A DNA stretch of 64,000 bases from Polyodon spathula (lineage: Eukaryota; Chordata; Actinopteri; Acipenseriformes; Polyodontidae), in contig NC_054548.1 in the NCBI RefSeq assembly GCF_017654505.1, positions 34,361,774 to 34,425,773 of the forward strand, read 5' to 3'. The position numbers and the translations under genes are program-made. Under the pieces are notes generated by a model, which made no database searches, was not told where the DNA came from, and saw only the letters and a list, made by a program, of their open reading frames with translations. Below are positions 1-12,114 of the stretch, piece after piece (position 1 is the stretch's first letter; each line of letters opens with the position of its first letter).

Positions 1-620
1 GTTCTGCTAAAATTATATATATCCATTCATTTTCATACTCTGTGCTGCTTCAGAACCCCGTATTCTTTATCTATACAGCTTTATACAGCTATACGGCTTT
101 ATCTATACAGCTGATTATGCACAGAATGGGCAGTTAAAGGTCGGTTCGGTGGATTTTTTCAATAGTGTTATGTTTTCCCCACTTAGTTGTATTGTGTGTA
201 TCATTTTCATACTCTGTGCACCTTCGGAACCCCGTGTTCCGGGCGGTTTTGTCTCTACAGCTGTTTATGCACGGAATGGGCAGTTAAAGGTCGGTTCGGT
301 GGGTGTTCTCAATAGTGTTATGATGTCCCCACTTAGTTGCGTTGTGTGTATACTTTTTGTCGTCTTTGCATCTTCGGAACCCAGTGTTCCGGGAGCTTTT
401 TGGTGATAAAAAGAGGTTTCTGGGCTGGAACGGGTTAATGACAGCGCGTTATTATTCGGTTCTGATTGGTAAAATATTCTCCTCACGTGTGTGCAACTTT
501 CTATGCTGTTTTTTAAAGCAATCGAATTCATTAAAGTACTGTTCCGGGCCGTTCCGTCTCGTTCCGGCTTTTACCCCATCCCATTTGACAATGATGTTTT
601 TCACCCAATGTACTAGAGTC
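1..620. repeat. ~150-bp tandem repeat, about three diverged units
   Basis: The block around AATGGGCAGTTAAAGGTCGG recurs at about 125 and 275, and the block TTCGGAACCC..GTTCCGGG recurs at about 48, 222 and 372. The short overlapping frames here are by-products of the repetition. Family unknown. The interval 620-870 holds nothing I recognise. Confidence 0.6.
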
Positions 621-873
621 GATTAAAGCCACACAGGTTTAAGTACAAAAATATGTATTCTCCACCATTACCACAATATTCTGATTTGTAGTTTTTACTG
701 CAACCTTTACTACAACATGTATATTAACCTCCTAAACAGTTTGAGTAAGTACGTTGGGATTGTGCATATCTGTACTTTAATGTGAAGTGATGTCAGATTG
801 ACCAAATCAGATGCTTAAAAATACAGTTGTCAAAAAAAAAACATGGAAAGAAAATATATAAGCCTCACACTCT

Positions 874-2871
874 GTGCCCACAGTGGTCAGTCTACACGCT
901 ATGACGGGCAGGGCTGGCTTCCTTGCGTGTGAGGCCTGTGGGACCAATATCCCGCAGGAGAACAGGCACAACATGTACGCTCGGTGCCTAGGCCCGAAAG
1001 GCTCCTGCGACATCTGCGTGGCTTTTCAGCCCTGTGCGCTCATGAATTGTCTGGAGAGAGTCGCACGCGGGCATTCCTCGTCCCTCGCAGCGGGCTTCTC
1101 CCAACCACACTTCCTGACGCCGTCACAGAGCCCCTTCGGGGAGATCCCCTGTGCACAGGTGTTTGTATCCACCCGCAGCCGCTCCCCATCGCCTCCGGCT
1201 AGACGATTGAAGAAGTCGCGGCAGGCGTGGGACATCATAGATATGAAAGCTTAGATTGGACGGATCATGGAGATTTTGGAAAGGCAGGCCCCACCGGTTC
1301 CAGCCATGGGCCACCGTGTGGCGTCTCGCCAACCCCCTGTGCTGGTCGCAGTCTCTGTACCGCCCTCTGACCCCTCCGTGGGAAAGTAGGGCGAGTGGAT
1401 CGACTGGCCGCTTTGTTCGGATGAGGGCGCGCTCTCCATCGTCGTCTCTTGGGGGGTCCGCTTTCCCACCGGATATGGAGATTGAGGCGGAGCCTGAATT
1501 CCCGGCTGAATACGGCCCCTAGTTTCGAGGCTGCCTCGGTTACTAGCGCGCCACCATTGGCAGGGTCTGTCCCCGCGCTTATGGGGCGCGCGGCAGCATA
1601 CCTGCAGGTCCCTTGGACAGCATAGGCAGAGCCACGCCATTCCGTCTTTCGACCACATGACATGGCTGCCTGAGCTCAACCCTACCCAGCTTTCCCCGAT
1701 TTTATGGAGGAGGTGTGTTCCTCTTGGAACCACCCAGCCACAGCACCGGCGCAGTTGAGACATAGTTCTCCTCTGACCTCACTGGAGGGGGCAGAGAAGC
1801 TGGGCTTGGCTGGGTTTCCCCCTGTGGACTCCACCATCGCAGCCTTGGGTAAGGCTCCTCTGGTGGGAGGTATGCCCAGCGACCATGTGTGCCCGAACCT
1901 GCAGTGCAGGGTGATGGACACACATCTGGAGGGCTTACGTGACGGGAGCAAGAGTACCCGCTTAGGAAACACATCCAGTATGTTGGTTGCATACTTGGAT
2001 TGGATTTTCCATGACGCTCCGCTCCCAGAGCCGGTGGCCACGGAGTTGCGATTGCTATTGCATACATTGCTCCAGATCAGAGTCTAGCGGGTCTAGTGGT
2101 TGCACGCAGACAGCTGTGGCTGTCGCAGGCACAGCTGCCTGATGCTGATAAGGCCGCGTTTTTGGATGCACCCATATCACCAGGCCACACCTTTGGCCCA
2201 GCAGTGGAGGAGATCCTGTAGCGGTCTCTTCGGGAACGCAAGGCTTCGAGACAGGTAGCCGCGTTGTTCCCTCCCCCCGCTGGCACTCTACCCCTACACG
2301 AACAGTCACCCGGACGGTGCCAGTTCCTACAGCCCCGCCAGGTGGCCTAAGGCATCGCCTACAGGCCTCATCTCAGACGAGAGGCAGGACCCTCCCTCAG
2401 CGTGGTGGACGTAGCGTAGCCAGCCCATGCAACAACAACCGAGAAGGCGGTTACAGGGTTTCCACCCTAGACAACCGCCACCACCCCAGCAGGGCGCCTG
2501 AAAGCTGGCAGCCTCAGACCCAATTCACGGCACAACAGCTGCACTACTGGCGCGCTTGCACCTCGGGTGTGTGGGTACTCGCAACCGTACAATATGGTTA
2601 CACGCTTTACGGTTACAAGTTTCACTTGGGACCCCTCCTTTTCACAGCGTCACGACTACGTACGTGACGGATCCGCTTCAGGCCTCGGTGCTCCAGACTG
2701 AAGTGGCAGCTTTGCTGGACAACCCTGCCATTCATCTTGTAGATCCCACCTCCCTTCTACTCGAGGCACCAGTTGTGGGTCTGGCCCCAGAAAGGGACTG
2801 CTGGTCAGCCTTAGGGCTGTCAGACGTGTTCGTGGGTACACTGCAGAATGCAAGGGCGCATTCCACTAGGT
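874..2871 (+). pseudogene. DIRS-like retrotransposon, decayed gag-like ORF and start of RT ORF
   Basis: A GC-rich island in AT-rich surroundings. Frames read in order: a Cys/His segment (ACEACGTNIPQENRHNMYARCLG..CDIC) near 930-1020; a Ser/Pro-rich stretch; PPVDSTIAALGKAPLVGGMP with CPNLQCRV and RLGNTSSMLVAYLD (1825-2005); LAGLVVARRQLWLSQAQLPD and ISPGHTFGPAVEEIL (2083-2220); then VTTTYVTDPLQASVLQTEV with ALLDNPAIHLVDP (2640-2750). From memory these correspond to the gag-like protein and the start of reverse transcriptase in fish DIRS-type elements. At least three frame changes and stops (for example TAG at about 2218) break it. It ends abruptly before the catalytic RT motifs, so it is dead and 3'-truncated. 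Confidence 0.65.
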
Positions 2872-3207
2872 AACTGTATGCCTATAAGTGGAAATATTTT
2901 CAAGATTGTTGCCATACTAACGGTCATGATCCAATCTCCTGTCTCAGGCCGGTCATCTTGCAGTTTCTGATTTATTTTACAGTAATGATTTATTTGAATT
3001 GCATTGATAGTATTTTCATTAAGGCTAAATAACATTCTGTGTGCATAATCACAAGCATACAACTTTTCATAACAGAAAATGCCTATGACTTCTATCAATT
3101 AGTACTTAGATCTATATTATAATACTGTAGCGACCCGGGCACTGTTCTGGACTTGTATGTTTTCCCGTTGTTTGTCTCGTCTGTCTATACCTGTGTATGC
3201 ATTACAT

Positions 3208-3462
3208 TTATTGTTAGGGAGTCACCACGCTACTTAGAATCAGAAGAGGACCGAGGCATGGTTCTGGTTGCTGAGGAACATATTAAATTCCCCAGTACCA
3301 GAGCAAACAGTGAGGAGATAATGCGAGGTTTTTATGAGGTTACCCACTTGCAGCGCATGGTAGGTGCAATTGACTGCACCCATATTGCTATCCGGGCACC
3401 TGTTCCGGTTGTCCTGTTCTATCAGGATTCCAGTTATTTTCGGAATAGTGGTAAATTTAAAT
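3208..3462 (+). pseudogene. PIF/Harbinger (HARBI1-like) transposase fragment
   Basis: The frame reads IKFPSTRANSEEIMRGFYE followed by MVGAIDCTHIAIRAP, the hallmark GAIDCTHI block around the first catalytic Asp of HARBI1-type DDE transposases. It stops soon after, so only about 80 codons remain. A neighbouring TTCCGAATA-rich stretch (3480-3600) may be part of the same element. Confidence 0.7.
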
Positions 3463-3803
3463 AGCTATTCCATGCCATGTAAACAGTGTATTCCGAATGA
3501 ATCAGTCCGTATTCTGGATACCAGTATTGCGAAAACATGATACCGAATACCCATTTAGTATTAGGATACTATCGGAATACTAGCCCTTCTAGACACCTTA
3601 TTCAGAAAGCCTTTTTTTTTTTTCTAGACACACAAGTCGTCGTTTTATAATCTACAATATATAAGACGGCGGCTTGTGTGCCCAACAAAGCCTTTGCAAA
3701 AACTGTGCACAAATATATTAGTACTTGCATGACCGCAAAATGGTTGGTGACTATGCAATATCTTCCTATTTAAAAAAAAAAAAGTTTTTTAGTAGATCAA
3801 CAG

Positions 3804-3804
<1 letters not shown>

Positions 3805-3841
<37 letters not shown>
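3805..3841. repeat. (AT)n microsatellite
   Basis: About 37 bp of pure AT alternation, next to the A-rich 3' side of the LINE fragment. Confidence 0.9.
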
Positions 3842-3845
<4 letters not shown>

Positions 3846-3879
3846 TATCCTTGTAGTCACATTGAGATTAAAACCTCTT

Positions 3880-4408
3880 TTACGAGTGAGACCTAGCAAG
3901 CAGTTAGCAGCAAGTCAATCGGACAACAAGAACAAGTACACAATAAAATACAATTAGACACAGGCAAATCACATTTAAAACAATAATCAAAATACACAAA
4001 AGTAGTCAACTATTTAAAACAATTACAACTCTCAGTCACGAAATCATGCAGTTTACTCTTAAATTGCAATAAAGATATCTGGGTCTGCAGCTTTAGTTTG
4101 GACTGGAACCAGGACCATGGGGCATAATAAGCAAAGGATCCTTTACCAGCCTCAATAAGCACATTTGGGATTTTAAAATGCAAAAAAGAATGAGATCTAA
4201 GGCTATGGTTACTATGGGAAGCTATAAGGTATTCATTTAAATAAGAATATTCATATAATTTACATTGAATAGCCTTATATACCAGAATATACCAGTGCTT
4301 CAACCTGTGTAAAACCCAGCATACCAAATCGTATAATATACAATGATGAGTAAAAAATCTGGTATTTGTACTGTTTTTATTCTTTCCATAACATATATAA
4401 CATCTCAT
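3880..4408 (-). pseudogene. LINE ORF2 C-terminal and 3' end fragment
   Basis: The minus-strand frame (4408-4010) has no early stop and ends KGSFAYYAPWSWFQSKLKLQ..FKSKLHDFVTESCNCF. This resembles the C-terminal tail of fish L1-type non-LTR ORF2 proteins, where APW.WN.LQ..LKL and a closing CxCF are typical. No reverse-transcriptase core is present, so it is a 5'-truncated insertion. 3880-4009 would be its 3' UTR. Confidence 0.5.
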
Positions 4409-4439
4409 ATCCTAATGACGTTTGTAGTGTATTCCCATG

Positions 4440-5385
4440 CTCAACAGACGAGTGTGGAAACATGCACTCTCCTCTGTCCAGCACACTGCCTTCCTTCTGT
4501 TCCTTTAATACGGTCCTATTAGCTTGTGATGCAAATGTATTCTAGGTGGACATTCAATATGCACATAGCACAATCAAATTTGAATTGGGCGAAAGCCCTA
4601 ATTCGTCTGAATACACCAATATCTGCGTGACAATTGCGATGCGCTAGTTCCAATAACTGCGCACCATTGGCTCAAATAGTGTCGGAGCAACAGTCCACTC
4701 TGGAGTTGGGTACAATAGTACAGAACCCCAACCCCCCCCCCCCCCTCCAAAATCTGGATAGGCGGATCAGTTATGAGTTTTATCACTGTATTGATATGAT
4801 GGACAACGGTAGTGTGTTTACATATACAGTTATATGTGTTCTTCACTGCTTATCCACTGCTTATCCACAGGCATATCAGCATCCAACGTGTACCATCAAA
4901 TTATGGAAATGAAGATCTTTGCTGTGTGTTGCCACACATCTGTAAATTAATTGTATAAATACGTCATACACCCATCATGTGGCCCATTGCTTTATTTGGC
5001 TATCCCATAGGTTGCTGTGTATTACAGGTGAGGAGTGGGCAGCTGCAGTTCAGAGAGCCAAACACTGTCAGGGCACTCTTGCTGTGAAAGGCATGCTAAT
5101 GTTTTCCTAAAGTTAGACTGGTGATATGATCAACCAATCAATGATCAACCTGTATTTTCTCTGCAGCAGTTCAATCATAAGTTAGCTGAGGCGGGACAAA
5201 CAGTTCTGTTAACTGTAATTTCTGGCCGTTTTTATGCAGCTGTCCAGTCTGCTGAATGTCAATGTTGCTAATTGTACAGAGACTGTTTATTTATTGAGAA
5301 ATCATAGTAGGCTACAATTAACATTTAAGGAGTGTATTTAGAATTAATTATTATTCTTGCAAAAAAATGGCATAACGAAAAAAAC

Positions 5386-5434
<49 letters not shown>

Positions 5435-6100
5435 CATTTATTTGAGCATTGCTTTGCAAAACTCCAAAAGTTCATAATTTGAATTTTGGAAGTGGCGAGT
5501 ATATCCCTTCCCTTCCTGTGTCAGTTTGGGTATTTGTGGTGTATACCTCCAAGTTCTTCTTGTACCCAAATCAACTACCATGTCTCAGTTGTCTTATGAC
5601 ATTTTTTTAATTTGTAAAAAGCTATTTGAAATATTACTTTGAAGTTCTCAAAAGTGTCTATAATAAGCAATTTCTAGTGAAATCCAACTATTCTTTCACC
5701 CTTACCCTAGCATATTTATGTCCCACCTCTGCTCACTCATGACTGGACACCTGCATAACAAGGGGCCGATCTTTGACTCTGCCATTGGTTAAATCTACTC
5801 AAGACCTTTAACCTCCACTCACTTATGATTGGACTGCCACAGAGAAAACACACATCTTCTATTTGTTGATTTTATTTTATATACAAAAATAAAATTCTGC
5901 ACAATTGTAAAAAAAAAAGTGTATGTACGATCAACTCTTTAGATTAAATCGGTATGATTAATCTGTTAATCAAAGCAGCCCTAATATATACACACACACA
6001 CACAAGTAAGGTAAAAATATCCTTCTCCTCTTTTTTCTCCCAACATATTTTTTTGCAGACCCCTAGGCACTTTTATCAACATATATGTATATTACAGGAC
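4440..6100. other. Intergenic, no recognisable gene
   Basis: It holds a C-rich run (4733-4745), a (TAGA)n microsatellite (5385-5434) and a (CA)n run (5991-6003). Nothing else was identified. Confidence 0.6.
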
Positions 6101-6104
6101 ATCC

Positions 6105-6207
6105 AAGTTTAATGACATATATCATTTATATCAAATGATGTATATATCAAGTGATGCATGTGTCATTTATATTAAATGATGTATATATCAAGTGATGTAT
6201 GTGTCAT
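6105..6207. repeat. 41-bp minisatellite, left portion
   Basis: Several diverged units of the CATTTATATTAAATGATGTA type, cut at 6207 by the LTR element. The same pattern resumes at 8318, and GTCAT is present at both junctions. Confidence 0.75.
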
Positions 6208-6393
6208 TGTGGCAGGAATGGCGTTGCGGTGACATGAGACCAGAAGGACGAACAAAAACACAGGTCAGGTAACTGCAGTTCAAAGGCACGGCGTACACCC
6301 CTCGGCCACTATTTGCATGAATTCATTCATTTGTGTGACTGCCTTCTAGTTTAACAATGCAGTAGCCGACAGCCACACATTAACACAATGTTT

Positions 6394-7446
6394 CTAAAAA
6401 ACCTCCTCCCCTTCTTGCGGCGAAGTCGGCAGGGACTCCTCCCCTTCTTGCGGCGAAGTCGACAGGGACTCCTCCCCTTCTGGCTGCAGTGGGGAAACCA
6501 GCAGGTATGCTCCCTCTGCTGGTGGAGGTGGGAGTGACACGTAATCCTTCCACGGTGGTGGAGGCAGAACCAGGAGGTACTCTCCCTCTGCTGGCGGAGG
6601 TGGGAGTGGCATGCAGTCCTCCCACTGAGGTGGAGGTGGAACCATCAGGTATTTTCCCTCTGCTGGTGGTGGTGGGAGTGACAAGCAGTCCTCCCATGGC
6701 AGTGGAGGTGGATCCAGCAGGTATTCTCACTTTGCTGGTGGAGGTGGGAGCTGCACACAGTCCTCCCACAGAGGTGGAGGTGGAACCAGCAGGTATTCTC
6801 ACTCTGCTGGTGGAGGTGGGAGTGACAAGCAGTCCTCCCTCGGAGGTGGAGGTAGAACCAGCAGGTATTCTTCGTCTGCTGGTGGAAGTGAGAGTGACAA
6901 GTAGTCCTCCCATAACGGTCGAGGTGGAACCAGCAGGTATTCTCCCTCTGCTGGTGGAGGTGGGAATTGCACACAGTCCTCCCACGGAGGTGGAGGTGGA
7001 ACCAGCAGGTATTCTTCCTCTGCTGGTGGGTACCTGGGCTGTGGACGTTCGGCCTTGCCCTTCTTGGGCTGTGGAAGCATCGACTCCCCCCTCTTGGGCT
7101 GTGGACGCACTGACTTCTTCCTATTGGGCTGAGGACACACCGACTCCCCCCTCTTGGGCTGTGGCGCAGGACGTTCAGGCTCCTCCCACTCAGACGCAGG
7201 ACATTCAGGCTTCTCCCACTCCAGATCCGTTTCCTGGAAGACCTCTAGGCAGTGGTGGTCCTCATGCCAGTAGCGCATGCAGTTGGTGCACCACTCCTCT
7301 TCCTCCCATACCTTCCTTCCTCTCTGCCTCCTCACCTCTGCTTTTGTGTGAGGGCGACGGCTTTTCTGGGTTCTGCAGGGTGCCTGGTCCAGGCTCATTT
7401 GGGCAGCCAACACCTCTCCCATATATTGGGAGGGGCAGATGGCCAC
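6394..7446 (-). pseudogene. gag-like ORF with CCHC knuckle and PPPPWEDC repeats
   Basis: The minus-strand frame from 7446 has a zinc knuckle WCTNCMRYWHEDHHC (C-X2-C-X4-H-X4-C, about 7243-7290). Next come WEEPERPAP-like and QPKRGE-like repeats (7030-7220), then about seven copies of a 24-residue, 72-bp proline unit of the form PPPPPWEDC..PPPPAEGEYLLV (6500-7030). A frameshift between about 6680 and 6800 moves the repeat to another frame, ending QEGEEVF. The knuckle supports a retroelement gag origin; I recall similar proline repeats in retroelement proteins of non-teleost fishes. The large plus-strand frame here is only the antisense of these repeats. Confidence 0.65.
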
Positions 7447-7674
7447 TGTGTGCTCAAACTCCCCACAACCAGTGCACCAATCATCTAGGACATATACCTA
7501 GCCGACGTCCATCTGCAGCTGCTGTTGCTGCTTCCTCCAGCTCCATTTTCCTCCCATCCTTCTCTTCCTCACTGCATAAAAAAAGTTACAATAAAAAAAA
7601 GAAAAAAACTGCATTACACTTTCTGAAGTACCTCTTCTAGCCTGAGTCCAGGAGGCACTGTTGATCCCACCACA

Positions 7675-8317
7675 TGTGGCAGGAATGGCATTGTGGTGAC
7701 GTCAGACCAGAAGAAGGAACAAAAACACAGGTCAGGTAACTGCAGTTCAAAGGCACAGCATGCGCCATTTGATTTTTAAAACACAAAAATAAATAAAATA
7801 TTTAAACAAAATTACACTGCTCACAGAGCACAGAAAATAAATAATTAAAGAAAAATAATCCCATACACAAAACACTAAACGTTACTAAACACACTAAAGG
7901 TCAGGCTGAGCAGCTGTCTTCACTGATCCTTAGTTTTTAAATTTCTCTCTCTTCTCTCTGCTCTTGTTCCACCTCTCGAACACCCCACCCAGAGCAGGGA
8001 GAGCTGCAGGCTTAAATACCGTGGCCGGGGGGTTAACTAGTTTGTAATTATTCTGTTACCCCTCGGCCACAATCTGCACGAGTTCATTAATTTGTGTGAC
8101 TGCCGACAAGTTTAACAACGCACTAGCTGACAGCCACACACAAATACAAGGTTTTTAAAAAACAAATACACAGCTAAAGAATAACTAAACACAAGGTGTT
8201 CTGCTGTCATATATATACAAAATAAAACAGTACAATATTACAATATTACACAGGGGCGCGGTGGGGGGAGACCCCATTCTAAAATAAATACTGAACAGGG
8301 CTCCTCGCCCTGTTACA
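7675..8317 (-). repeat. Full-length LTR of the 6.2-8.3 kb element
   Basis: TG..CA ended. On the minus strand it carries a CCCTCGGCC/GGCCGGGGGG inverted pair and a GGTATTTAAGCC TATA-like motif. The TCTGGTCTGACGTCACC 3' end resembles that of the LTRs near 17.7 and 31 kb. Confidence 0.75.
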
Positions 8318-8456
8318 GTCATTTATATTAAATGATGTATATATCAAGTGGTGTACATATCATTGTATTGAATGGTGTATATACCAAGTGGTGTATATAT
8401 TATTTGTATGGAATGGTGCATACACCAGGTGGTGTATAGATCATTTGTATTGAATG

Positions 8457-8708
8457 GTCTAAACACCAATTGATATTTTTAATTAAAGTTTGGGAGGAGG
8501 GTCAGACACCAATCTCTGCATCACAAATTCAATTACTCAATTTACACATTAGCACTGTAAATACCCTCTTCACTTTCCTCTCTGTTGCATTTTGATTTCA
8601 TCGTAACCCACCACCTCCCCATCTCCATCTTTCTTAAAAGCAATTTCTATATTTTATCAATGTGGGTCACCGCGTTGTCTATTCGGCAAGGCGGTGAGCC
8701 CTCAAAGC
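8457..8708. repeat. Spacer repeat copy 1 within the minisatellite
   Basis: A ~255-bp non-satellite block starting GTCTAAACACCAATTGATA and ending GTGAGCCCTCAAAGCAA. It recurs at 9127-9393, giving a ~670-bp higher-order unit of spacer plus satellite. Confidence 0.8.
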
Positions 8709-9126
8709 AATTTAGTTTTGATGTCAAATTAAAGCTTATACAACATAATTCTCTGTAAAACTGCATACTCCGCATTCTCTTTGTATGAAATGGTGCATAC
8801 ACCAAATCGTGTATATATCATTTGTATTGAATGTTGTATATACCAAGAGGTGTGCATATCATTTGTATTGAATGGTGTATACACCAAGCGGTGTATAGAT
8901 CATTTGTATTGAATGGTGTACACTCCAAGTGGTGGATATATCATTTGTATTGAATGGTATATATATCAAGTGGTGGATATATCATTTGTATTGAATGGTA
9001 TATATATCAAGTGGTGGATATATCATTTGTATTGAATGTTGTATATACCAAGTGGTGTATAGATCATTTGTATTGAATGGTATATATATATATATCAAGT
9101 GGTGTATATATCATTTGTATTGAATG

Positions 9127-9393
9127 GTCTAAACACCAATTGATATTTTTAATTAAAGTTTGGGAGGAGGGTCAGACACCAATCTCTGCGTCACAAATTG
9201 AATCACTCAATTTACAGATTAGCTAATTAAGATTGCTAGCACTGTAAATACCCTCTTCGCTTTCTTCTCTGTTGTGTTTTGATTTCACCGTAACCCACCA
9301 CCTCCCCATCTCCACCTTTTTAAAAACAATTTCTATATTTTATCAATGTGGGTCTCACATCGTCCATTCGCAAGGCAGTGAGCCCTCAAAGCA
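9127..9393. repeat. Spacer repeat copy 2 within the minisatellite
   Basis: Near-identical to 8457-8708 with a small insertion (GCTAATTAAGATT region). The satellite resumes immediately after. Confidence 0.8.
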
Positions 9394-9887
9394 AGTGGTA
9401 TAGATATAATTTGTATGGAATGGTACATACACCAAGTGGTGTGTATATAATTTGTATTGAATGGTGTATATTCCAAGTGGGGGATATATCATTTGTATTG
9501 AATGGTGTATATACCAAGTGGTGTAGATATCATTTGTATGGAATGGTACATACACCAAGTGGTGTGTATATCAATTGTATGGAATGGTGTATACACCAAG
9601 TGGTATATATATCATTTATATTGAATGGTGTATATTCCAAGTTGGGGATATATCACTTGTAAGGAATGGTGTATATACCAAGTAGTGTATATATCAGTTC
9701 TATGGTATGGTGCATACATCAAGTGGTGTATATATCATTTGTTTTAAATGATGTATACACCAGGTGGTGTATATATCATTTGTATGGCATGGTGTACACT
9801 CAAAGTGTTGTATATATCATTTGTATTGAATGGTGTATAAACCAGGTGGTGGATATATCATTTCTATGGAATGGTGAATACACCAAG

Positions 9888-9960
<73 letters not shown>

Positions 9961-11264
9961 AAATTTGTATGGAATGTTGTATATATTATTTCTATGGAAT
10001 GGTATACATATAATTTGTATTGAATGGTGTATATACCAAGTGGTGTATGTATCATTTGTATGGAATGGTGTATATATCAAATGGTGTGTATATCATTTGT
10101 ATTGAATGGTGTATATACCAAGTGGTGTATATATCATTTGTATTGAATGGTGTATATACCAAGTGGTGTATGTATCATTTGTATGGAATGGTGTATATAT
10201 CAAATGGTGTGTATATCATTTGCATTGAATGGTGTATATATCATTTGTATTGAATGGTGTATATACCAAGTTGTGTATATATCATTTGTATTGAATGGTG
10301 TATATAGCAAGTGGTGTATATATCATTTGTATTGAATGGTATATATATCAAGTGGTGTATATATAATTTCTATGGAATGGTGCATACAGCAAGTGGTGTA
10401 GATATCATTTGTATGGAATGGTGCATATACCAAGTGTATATATCGTTTGTATTGAATGATATATATATAATTTGTATTGAATGGTGTATATACCAATAGT
10501 GTATATTTCATTTGTATTGAATGGTGTATATATCATTTATATTGAATGGTGTATACACCTAGTGATGTATATATCATTTGTATTGAATTTTGTATATACC
10601 AAGTGTTGTATGTTTCATTTGTACGGAATGGTGTACACACCAAGTGATGTATATATCATTTGTATTGAATGGTGTATATACCAAGTGGTGGATATATCAT
10701 TAGTATGGAATGGTGCATACACAAAGTGGTATATATATATCATTTGTATGAAATGGTTTACACACCAAGTTGTGTATATGTCATTTGTATTGAATGGTGT
10801 ATATATACTAACTTGCATATATTCATTTGTATGGAATGGTGTACACACCCAGTGATGTATATATCATTTGTATTGAATGGTGTATATACCAAGCGGTGTA
10901 TATATCATTTTTATTGATTGGTGTATATACCAAGTGGTGTATGTATGATTTGTATAGAATGGTGTATACACCAAGTGGTGTATATATCATTTCTATTGAA
11001 TGTTGTATATACCAAGTGGTGTATGTATCATTTGTATTAAATTATTTATTTATGTTTTAAAATCGAACATTTGCGTGGAACAATAGCTTTCTATAAATAT
11101 AAAAGAAAGGCCTGGTATATGTGGGATTTGAACCTTCAGTTTGCATGTTGTTGTTATGTCAGTGCTACACAATTCATTGAAACAAGCAGTATTTTAAAAA
11201 ATGAAGTCAGCCAGCTGAGAATGCTCAGGACTCATATTTTTTTTTATATTTTTTCAAGTCATCC

Positions 11265-11265
<1 letters not shown>

Positions 11266-11313
<48 letters not shown>
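11266..11313. repeat. (CAT)n microsatellite
   Basis: About sixteen CAT triplets. (AAAT)n and (TTTA)n runs follow at about 11443-11466 and 11521-11544. Confidence 0.95.
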
Positions 11314-11483
11314 TATCTGATCTTGAGTTCTGAAAAAAAATTGTTCCTGTCAGGGTATTGCTCATTGTGGTCTCTATTGTCGCAATACTGGACAAAAAGG
11401 AACCATGCTGAAGGATAGCCTATATATTTGCTTAAAGTAAAACATAAATAAATAAATAAATAAATACATTAAGAAATAAATAT

Positions 11484-12110
11484 ACCAAGCATCAAAATAA
11501 ACTTATCACTATTATAACACATTTATTTATTTATTTATTTATTTTAAAAAGGTATATAAATGATGGACATTTACAAAATGTTTTTAGTTTCTTTTTAATC
11601 ACTTGATCATTCATCCTTGATCATGGCACACTTGAGTGACTATGACTGAAGCATATGCACTTAATCACCTAATTAGTGAGACAGTTGATTGGACACTGGA
11701 TATGGAGTGATTTCAGCTGTTGACTTGCAAGCTTGAATAAAAACAATAAAGTCAAAGAAAAAAACAATATACCCCGTCTAGCAAGAGAGCAGCTTCTTCG
11801 TGCAATCGGCCTGTTAGAGGCTGGACTAGGGCAGCGTACTGTGACTCGCTTTCTTTGGTGCTCACAGCCAGCAATTTCAAACCTGGAGAGATGGAATAAC
11901 CAGACACACTCTGTCAATGACAGGCCACAAACTGATCACAACACCTGCCCAAGATCCACAGATCATTTTGCAGAATCTTTGCAATGTCAATTTTTGATCA
12001 GCACAATAAAAAGTTACTGCAACTACTCTAAAACAGAGTTTGTCATTTTTAGATCACATCTACTGAATTTTATCCAAATATAAGTGATCCATTTCTTTTG
12101 ATGTTCAGTA
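11484..12110 (+). mobile_element. Tc1/mariner remnant (internally deleted)
   Basis: Terminal inverted repeats: left ACCAAGCATCAAAATAAACT, right (reverse) ACTGAACATCAAAAGAAATG, in a TA context. Inside, REQLLRAIGLLEAGLGQRTVTR and QPAISNLERW (about 11775-11895) match the helix-turn-helix of Tc1-type transposases. The catalytic domain is gone. A similar terminus lies alone near 53195. Confidence 0.7.
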
Positions 12111-12114
12111 TACA

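Larger units (their letters stand above)
6208..8317 (-). mobile_element. Gypsy-type LTR retroelement remnant inserted in the minisatellite
   Basis: The 2110-bp insertion starts TGTGGCAGG and ends CTGTTACA, flanked by a 5-bp target duplication GTCAT (6203-6207 and 8318-8322). The full LTR lies at 7675-8317 (643 bp). A shortened LTR lies at 6208-6405: it keeps the first ~90 bp and a block from CCCTCGGCCAC to TAAAAAAC, and lacks what lies between and after. Minus-strand orientation follows from the gag-like frame inside. No pol genes remain, so it is non-autonomous or internally deleted. Confidence 0.85.
8318..11048. repeat. 41-bp minisatellite array, main portion
   Basis: The unit is about CATTTGTATTGAATGGTGTA plus TATACCAAGTGGTGTATATAT, period 41 bp (for example 10094 to 10135). 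It is interrupted by duplicated spacers at 8457-8708 and 9127-9393 and an (AT)n run at 9889-9960. Many units are permuted or shortened. Apparent proteins rich in MVYIPSGVYIICIEWCI are translations of the repeat. Confidence 0.9.

Noticed and set aside
1..406. 85-codon plus-strand frame over the first tandem repeats
   Set aside because: The protein is internally repeated because the DNA is; no signal of selection or known domain.
6489..7640. 383-codon plus-strand frame
   Set aside because: It is the antisense of the gag-like proline repeat. The zinc knuckle and family-like repeats lie on the minus strand.
8318..11048. CRISPR-like array
   Set aside because: The repeat is continuous without unique spacers of constant length, and the DNA is vertebrate.
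9348..11060. Series of 60-124-codon frames rich in MVYIPSGVYIICIEWC
   Set aside because: They are translations of the 41-bp minisatellite; each frame is the same unit shifted, with no domain or splice context.
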